A stretch of 64,000 nt of DNA, taken from NCBI GenBank assembly GCA_918026815.1, contig CAKJVC010000014.1, positions 930,001 through 994,000 of the forward strand, written 5' to 3'. The notes under the pieces were generated by a model. It was not told the origin of the DNA, did not search any database, and was given only the letters and a program-made list of their open reading frames with translations. Position numbers and translations under genes: made by a program. Position 1 is the stretch's first letter. The number at the start of each line of letters is the position of its first letter. Positions 56,863 through 64,000 of the stretch are shown here, in pieces. This DNA is from Chalara sp. BL73. Its lineage: Eukaryota > Ascomycota > Leotiomycetes > Helotiales.

Positions 56863-59595
56863 ATGTCAGGCACTGGATATGATGCCTTGACACAGCCGAC
56901 ACAGCTGACACAGCTCGATGATGCTCAAGTATCCGAATATTCCGTGGGGAATTGCCTTGCAATGGTATAGCAATAGCCCTTGTGTCAAACTATTCTGTTC
57001 ACTAATTATGCTTCATAGGTGGATAGGCTGAAGACACAAAGGGATATTATTGAACAGTTCAGACCAAAAACAGACAATGGGCTGAGAATGACGATGCGCA
57101 TGGTTAATGACTTCCAAAAAGAGTGTATTGAGCCATTTGAGCAGCTGGTGTCAGAAGGATCCGATATTCAGTCTGCTTCTAACAAACAATATGCCGAGTA
57201 TAACAAGATTGATCGGAAACTTGGCTACCTGGGGTTACAAGACGTGGTGCGCCTAGAGAAGGCCGCACTGCAAAATAACGCCATGCGACCAAATGAGGAC
57301 CTCTTCCTTATGGCTTGCTCAATCGTACTTGCGAAGTGTGGCAGCTATGATAGTCTTAGAGTTATGGACCCTCGGCTTAAGAATCTAATTCTGCATCCCG
57401 AGCTTGATATACAACGAGAGCGATATGAAAGCCTTCAGCTCGAATTCGATGCTTATAGGAAAATAGCCGGGGGCAACAGTAAAGAGCTTGAGGCAGAACG
57501 CTTACGTGCTCACCAGTTCAAAGCCAAGTACCTCCAGCTTGAACAGGAAGTCATGGCTGCAACCTCAGGAGCCTCGGAACTCAAGGATCAAAATCAAGTA
57601 TTATTAACGAAAGTTGAAAAGCTCAAACGCTTCTATTCGGACTGCAGGACGCATCTCGATAGCCTGGAGCAGGACCTGGAAGAAGAAAGACGTTCCGGTA
57701 ATGACAATGCCATAGCCTTAAAGGCACGGCAGGCAGATGTTAGCAGGCTAGAGTTGGAGCTAAAACAGTGTCAATTATCGGATGCCGAGCAGAAAGAAAG
57801 AATTAGCAGTCAGGCAGGTTCAATTGCGAGGCTCAACAGTCAGGTCCAGGCTCTCAAAGATACCCATGCAAAAGAGAAAATATATTGGCAACAACAAATC
57901 GCACAGCGAGATCAGCGTGTCAAAACGGCCGAAGCGACCAGCCTCAACCAGAAATCGCAGCACGAGAAGGAAATGAAGGACTACATCTCTGCCAGCAAGC
58001 TGGAGACGGATGAGGCAATGATAAAGCAGCGAGAGATAGTGATGCGTAACAGCGAAAGGACGATCGAGGTGATGAGGTTGAACCATGAACGGGCCTTAGC
58101 GGAGGAACGGAGTAGATCAAAGGAAGCTACGGATAAGTTAGAAAGCGATTTGAGCTTACAAGCGGCTGAACAATCTGAAGCTCTTCTTGTTATTGATCGG
58201 AAGTTCTCTGTCGCTACGCATGCACTTGAAGAGCAACATATTCTGGACCTCGAACGCCAGAGTCGCGCGGATGCGGAGAAGCACCAAAATGTCCTCGCGG
58301 ATCTCGAAGAACAGTACCAGCATTCCACCGAGATGCTTAGGGTCGAACATATGCGGGAGATTAAAAAGGCAATGAACGATCAAGCATCTGCTATTGATGC
58401 CAGCACAGTGGACACGCGCAACGCTTTGAGAACTCTCGAACTCGAACATCAGGAGGCGTTAGAGGTCTTTGATTGTGACTCGCGGAAGGAACTTTCGGAC
58501 GCTCGAATTTCTTGGGCGGAAGAAATGCGGAACGCTCTGGAAGCTTTAAAGCTAACCCACGAGAATAATATTCATGACCTGCGTCGTTGTCATGAAAATG
58601 AGACTGTCAGACTCCAAGACGTGCATAGCAAGGAGATTCAGCTTCTGACGTCAGAGCATGACAAACTTGTACAGGGCATCCAAAATGACGCTGAACGAAG
58701 GCTTGCAGAGTGGTGGTATGCAATGCTCTCTCGGCCTGCAACAACGGAAGAGGAATCAAAGATCCGTTCATTTGCAGCTATCAGGCTTGATATAACCTCG
58801 CCTCCGATCAAGATGAGCAAATTCAAAATTTGGACGTTCCAGGTTCCAGATGATAAGCAAGATTACATAGCTATTCGACAACATATCGCTAATACCTCAC
58901 CCGGGATGCTTATCTTACAGCTTTGTGTACAGATAGCACAAGCTGACTACTCCTTCAGCACAATTGAAATTATGTGCTCCATGTTGAAAACTTCCCAGTT
59001 TGTTCATGGCGATATCGGCTTGTTATTACATGAATGCCTGTGCCAGTTCATGGAACACTTACCACCTGCCTCACCCACCAATACGGCTATTGCAATTTGC
59101 ATAATGCATCTCGCTAAGGTATATTGCGTAGAGGCGCAATGGCCATCGATTATGGAGTATGTTGAATCTGGGGATCCTGAACTCATCGCTCTTTGGCGGC
59201 TAGTCAATAATGAGAACGTTAATATAAACCGTGCAGTTGCGCAGGTATTTGGCGCATTTGAAGTTTTGCATTTGCCCAGACCGGGCCATTTTTTGGTAGG
59301 AAGCTCCCACGGCCGTTCTGTGATTTATGTCATCGACGATAGCACATACCCTTGCGCTACAATCATGAGCAAGGCACATTTCCTGTGCAAATATGATTGG
59401 GAAGAGCGAACGGTGTCGATATCGGCACTACCAGGTTTGGGACTGGAAGACTTTACAATCGTTTTAGCCACTCTAGAAGAACAACGCTGGTGGAGGAATT
59501 GTCTTGATGGCACCTTTGTGGAGGATGACGAATATAATGCCCTTATTGCTGCTTCTAATATAAAGAAAGGAATCATCGACTTGACGGTTGATTAG
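56863..59595 (+). CDS. Large coiled-coil protein of unknown function (892 aa)
   Basis: Two exons, 56863..56964 and 57019..59595. The 34-residue first exon (MSGTGYDALTQPTQLTQLDD...) joins in phase through a 54-nt intron (GTATAG...CATAG). Residues ~35-160 look globular; ~165-610 are a long coiled coil rich in Glu, Lys, Gln and Arg with regular Leu spacing; the last ~280 residues are globular again (WTFQVPDDKQDYIAI, HLPRPGHFLVGSSHGR, ending DLTVD). The layout resembles cytoskeletal or SMC-like scaffolds, but no ATPase, motor or kinase motif is visible. Not assigned to a family. It is flanked by two further orphan genes in the same direction. Confidence 0.72.
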
Positions 59596-59805
59596 GCTAT
59601 AAGAAATCCATGTAAGCTACATGAATGGCTGCCTAATTTGCTAGATCAGTATAATAGCATCAGATATTTTGCACTACACAGACTGACAAACATTTTTCAT
59701 GTTGATTTGAGCTATGGGATACACAGTAGATCCCGACATAACTTATACATCAGCCACTCCCAAGAGCAAACATATCGCGGCAGCTTCTTCTATGCCCCTA
59801 AAACC

Positions 59806-60434
59806 ATGATGGCAGGTATCGATGACGTGAACGGAAAATTGGATGCAATTGTCTCCAAGCTGATCGCAGTCTATCTCGACACAAAAGGTGATGACTATTG
59901 GACTCGTCAGTCAACAATCCCCAATTTGATAGCCATTGCTAACTTCGACAGTGGTCAGCTTGATGAAAAGCATGGGGATGGGGGAAGATATTTTCATCTA
60001 TCTCAAGGTATGCATGCCCCATCATCATGCCCGATATATTAGAAAACAGTCAACGTTCACGACACCTACTATTTGAAATACATATCTTTCCAAATATGTG
60101 AAAATATGTTACGAGATATAACAGACTTGTTAGTAAGCGCAGAGCTCCCTGGGTTCTTGAACAAGGTCTTTCCACAGCTCATTCTTCTGCATAATTTAAT
60201 AGTTTACTATTTTGAGTAAATGATCAGTTATTTCCCCGCAATTCACCTCTGAATCGGTGCTCCTATTGCTAATGGTCATAGAACAGCTATTTCACTCAGA
60301 TATGGGCTTTCAAAGAGAATGGTGCAGATCTGTGGCTTGGCATTGAACAGGAGAAAGACTCGAGTACAAGCACTGAGTCAAGCAAAAGAAAATATATGCC
60401 TTTTATTTCAAATTCATTTTGGACTGGGGACTAG
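59806..60434 (+). CDS. Hypothetical multi-exon protein
   Basis: Exon 1 59806..60007 starts MMAGIDDVNGKLDAIVSK and ends HLSQ; exon 2 from 60050 reads VNVHDTYYLKYISFQICEN then ITDLLVSAELPGFLN; the last exon, starting near 60287-60292, reads YFTQIWAFKENGADLWLG, EQEKDSSTSTESSKR and ends FWTGD at 60432..60434. The first splice is clean (GTATGC...AACAG). The second donor is uncertain (GTCTTT near 60161 or GTAAAT near 60218). Estimated 160-185 residues. No family recognised. It ends 37 bp from the end of the convergent methyltransferase gene. Confidence 0.45.
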
Positions 60435-60471
60435 ACGTAGTCATGATATTGTTGATTTTGTCAGTCCCCCT

Positions 60472-61778
60472 TCATGGCTCGCCCGGCCATACATCATCTG
60501 CAATTCTCCTTACCAGCTTTAGCTTATTCTCCATATCCTCCCATCCCAGGAGATTTCCCTCTTCATGACTGGCAAACCCGCACTGCGGGCTGACACCCAT
60601 TCTCTTCAGAGCCTCCTCTCTAGTCTGTCCCGCTCCCTTGGCTACCACATCTGCGGCAGCTAAAATTCTCTCCCTCATCTCCTTCTCATCCTCCAGCTTC
60701 GGGAACTTGCTTGTGATGACCCCCACAATTACATTTTTATGCGCTGGCAAGAAATTCAAGGGCTCAAACCCACCGGCGCGAGCTGTATCGTACTCAAGAT
60801 AGTAGGTTGCGACATTGAGGTCTTGGAAGAGCTTTGTCGCGATGCGGTCATACCCGCCCTCGGAGAAGTGCCGCGAGCCCATGAAGTTTCCGCGACATAT
60901 ATGAAGACCAAAGTGGATCTTCTCAGCATGCTTCTTGATGCTGTCATTGTAGCACTTTATATATGCGTCTAGTAGCTCATCTGGGGTTTTGGTATTAGAT
61001 TTGTCCTCCGCCCAACCTTTGAGCATCTTTTCAGAACAGAAATCTGCGTCATTAGCTTCTGATAGTGGGTATGTGACATGAGAGCTTACAAGCAAAATTA
61101 GGGTCGTCAAATTGAACATTTCTAACGCCCGCCGCATATAAAATATCCAACTCCTGGCTAACGGCTTTGGAGATATCCGCAAAGTATTCCGCGTCACTTG
61201 CATAAACCTCCTTTGGGAATGCAACACCATCTTTGTATCGCAAATGATACCACGGTGGCGCAATCATAGTCACCTTGACCTCTCCCCACCGCTCCTCTGG
61301 GATCAACGTCTTCAGATATTCGAATTGGCCTATCAAGGTGCTCTTCCCTGTGTGCTTTATCTTGCCCGTGCAGATACAGGATTGGCCAGGCTTATGTCCC
61401 TTCTCGATAAATCCCGCGATATCTGGTACATATGGACGGAAAAGGTCCATGGATGGGTTACGAATCTCAGTCATTCCTTCAAGCTCTTCGAAGAATGTAC
61501 CCCAGAACACGGCACGTCTGATATATCACAGTGCTTAGTCCCAATATCCAGAATGATAAGAATGCTTACCGATATTCTCCATCTGTGATAGCGCGGAACC
61601 CAGCATCGGTCTGCACCTTCACGACCTTGGAGATAGACTCATCCTCTGCCTTGGTAAGCTCCTCCTGGCTCAGTTGCTTGTTCTCGAACGCTGCGCGCTT
61701 CTGCAGGAAGTCCTTGGGTCGCAGCAACGAGCCCAGATGCTCGGCCCTAAAAGGTGGTCTAGAATGAACATGCGTCAT
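60472..61778 (-). CDS. Cobalamin-independent methionine synthase-like (UROD/MetE-like) protein
   Basis: Three exons: 61778..61570, 61517..61090, 61043..60472; 402 residues. It corresponds to the C-terminal catalytic barrel of MetE-type methyltransferases, about half the size of full Met6, as in stand-alone COG0620 proteins. Evidence: RAEHLGSLLRP at the start, ITDGEYRRAVFW, FDDPNFAYF, and the zinc ligands in HFGLHICRGN (His-x-Cys) and PQCGFAS near the C-terminus, followed by LGWEDMENKLKLV. Full Met6 carries an extra N-terminal domain that is absent here, so methyl transfer to homocysteine from folate is not assured; related fungal copies may handle other thiols. Cytosolic, no signal peptide. 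Introns are 46 and 52 nt and in phase. Confidence 0.9.
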
Positions 61779-63831
61779 GTTTACAGAACTTTCAATTGAT
61801 AATATTTAATCCAAGTTAACTGATAAGTTTAAGATATGAGAGTGGGAGAGGGACGAAAGTTCTTGAAAAGTGCGGCGGGGTCATCGCCTTATGAGACCCC
61901 GCATACTCGACGTAAGCTCTCAGTGGATGCCGGTTAAACTCTTTCAAAGAGGGGCAGCCGAAGCCCCTATTTTAAGCGAGGAGCTGCCCTGAACGCGGCA
62001 GATGCTCTCGCCTGATAAAGATTCATTCCTGATGTCTAGTTGATCACTGTTGGAGATATAAAAACAGTTCGCTAGCCTCACCATTGCATACAAGAACCTT
62101 TAATATATTTTCGTATTCTGATAGCTTTATATTTCATCCATAAGAGTGCTTATGATGTGGGAAGTATACCCTTTTGTTCATACTTGTTGGCGTTTTATGG
62201 AATTGCTGGACAAGCAACGGATATCAACTTTGAGCTCTTATTGCTCTTATTACGGTAGAAAAATGAAACAGAAAACGATGAGAGTTGAAAGACATAAAAA
62301 TAAGCCTAAATTCTCTTTTTTTTTTGGTATTTTAGGTATTAGATATTAGTAGGTTTTACCACAATTATGCACCGAACTGAAAATAGTTAGTGAGCCTTAT
62401 CCGGAACAGGATCTAGCTTGAAATTGGTATATAAATCCAACCGTTGTGAAGAAGCGATCAAGACTGACGGTCATGCATAGGTGCAATATGCAAAAACGAA
62501 ACTTTGACATCAGGACACGACCAAGATGGCGAAGAGTTGTGTCATGGATATTTCTCTGGGTAAGGAAGACGTGGTAATTCTCCATTGAGTTCTGCCAAGG
62601 AATAGGACAATAAAAACACAGAATTGATATACTGACCTTCTTCTTGTTCTGTTCGCCATGTTATTGGATTCGTGGCAGTCTTTAAAGCCGATCCTTAAAT
62701 TGCTCGCGGATCCGCCGTGAGTTATTCAAAGTTTAGTAAAGTGAGGTTACCGCAGGTGTGCCCTAGCTTTGTCCAGATAACCTCACGCAGCCTCCCAATG
62801 ATTATGTTAATTCCTACTTATCGTCCATTCACTTACTATGTTCGTTGAAGTTATACCCAAACTACCTCCCGCTCTCCTTCACTTTTCATGACCATGGCCA
62901 CCTCTCAGCATCTGTGATGCCAGAACATCCCACATTGCTTGTCTACACGCGCTCATACTCTAACGGTGAAAGTTGATTCCTGAGCAGAGCACTCAGAAAT
63001 CGAATCTCTGACGTACTCACAGCGATGCGCGAACAGTCGGAGCAAAGATACAAAGCAACTCCAACTTTATTTATCATATCCTTCTATGCTGAGACCAAAT
63101 ATCTATATGCTACCCGCAATACTCTTAGAAGATACAAGTATACTACGTAGCGGATATGGAGGGATGAGCTCGAATGTCACTTAGACCATGATTGAAAAGG
63201 ATAGGAAGTAGGAGGCTTTCACAGGACGGGCATACATGAAGATGGAATTTTACGTGCAGGCGCAGGTGGATTACGTGAGAGTCTTGCGTCTAGCACGCAG
63301 GTCATCGTAGCTTTCGATGCGCAGTAAACAATAATTCATTTCATTTGGGTCTCTGGACCCTTAAAAGTTGCTAAAGATTGCCACTTATCGCCTTCAGCAT
63401 GCTGCTTCACTTCAAGCATTTAAATCCTATAGCAGTGGTTTTTCTCCGGCGTCTTGGTGTGCCTCCTTCTATCTAATATCTACGCCCAAAAGCACGTTGA
63501 CTAGATACGCCAGCTGGGGGAAGGGGGGGAACTAGCGATGCAGAAAAGCTTAGGGCCACCTGGCCATATGGCCAATAAGTCAACTTCTGGAGGACTAATC
63601 GGGGATAACAAAAAGGGCAGCAGAAGCGGAGACAGGTCCCGGTTTCGAACAACGCCCGGCTTACCCTGTATGTGCAGATTCACAGTTCGTGAACGTGACT
63701 GACTAGGCGGCAGCATTGTACGATAAAGCTTACGTTCTCATGAATGACCACAGTCCAAGATGACAAATATGGCGTGAAACTTAATGATGGTGATATAACA
63801 CAATATATTTACATAGCTCTAGTCTTGTCTT
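61779..63831. other. 2-kb intergenic region, methyltransferase promoter at left
   Basis: No gene. Two hairpin-forming inverted repeats lie close to the methyltransferase start: GCGGGGTC/GACCCCGC at 61875..61902 and AGGGGC/GCCCCT at 61950..61968; the second contains AGGGG, the yeast stress-response core. Beyond 62.1 kb the sequence is AT-rich and featureless. Confidence 0.4.
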
Positions 63832-64000
63832 TCATGCATCGTGAATCTTCCACTCAAAGTTTCTAAACCTGGCGATACTCAATCCCGGTAATTGCGACAC
63901 CGGATACACCACCTCTGTTTCTTCGCTTTGGTAGTGCTGTTCCGGAATTCGGAGACGGGCTTTTGAAGCATTCCCGTGATTGTTTCTTCTGTCATCGTTG
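63832..64000 (-). CDS. 3' end of an unidentified gene (partial)
   Basis: An open minus-strand frame enters from the right edge and ends at TGA 63834..63832. It reads DDRRNNHGNASKARLRIPEQ, then VVYPVSQLPGLSIARFRNFE, ending WKIHDA. The composition is protein-like and the frame is open over all 55 visible codons. The rest of the gene is outside the window, so no family can be named. Confidence 0.45.
   Translation of the reverse strand, partial: NDDRRNNHGNASKARLRIPEQHYQSEETEVVYPVSQLPGLSIARFRNFEWKIHDA

Overview
The window reads as nuclear DNA of a filamentous ascomycete (Pezizomycotina). Most genes are split by 40-130 nt introns with GTRNGT donors and CTRAY branch points, there are no operons, and gene content is typical of Ascomycota (TMA46, OST4, YRA1, ADE13, ATG18, PPM2). 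A Leotiomycete such as a Sclerotiniaceae relative is my guess from protein flavour and is not proven. No rRNA, tRNA, CRISPR array or intact transposon was found. Exon borders were read by eye from splice signals, phase and protein continuity; all listed joins keep frame unless stated.

Layout. 1-4.1 kb: three housekeeping genes, TMA46 (minus, runs off the left edge), OST4 and the mRNA-export adaptor YRA1, which carries a 771-nt intron. 4.7-10.1 kb: a Dal5-type transporter, then a short-chain dehydrogenase and a nitrilase-type hydrolase that converge. 10.5-15.2 kb: a 508-aa coiled-coil protein, a 203-aa orphan and the remains of an unidentified gene. 16.1-18.6 kb: ADE13 in nine exons. 18.6-29.6 kb: mostly gene-poor, interrupted by a C2H2 transcription factor and one doubtful gene. 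29.6-39.6 kb: ATG18, PPM2 (tRNA wybutosine synthesis), an FHS-type transporter and a DUF336/UPF0303 protein. 39.6-45.5 kb: no genes, but an array of diverged copies of a ~35-nt core (TTTGTTGCA-TGTC...GATC) spaced about 165-270 nt apart. 45.5-51.4 kb: a RecA/Rad51-paralogue-like gene, a UstYa-family (DUF3328) gene with an apparent stop before its membrane segment, a 67-aa secreted-type ORF and an FAD monooxygenase. 54.1-61.8 kb: a secreted trypsin, three consecutive orphan genes (the middle one a 892-aa coiled-coil protein) and a MetE-like methyltransferase. The right edge holds the 3' end of another minus-strand gene.

The genes are mostly independent units. Possible functional links are the divergent TMA46/OST4 promoter, the UstYa/small secreted ORF/FAD monooxygenase neighbourhood (a possible remnant of a peptide-product cluster) and the SDR/nitrilase pair. 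The observation most worth following up is the ~200-nt periodic array at 41.2-45.0 kb, followed by the long YRA1 intron, which matches the position and size of the autoregulatory intron known in budding yeast.
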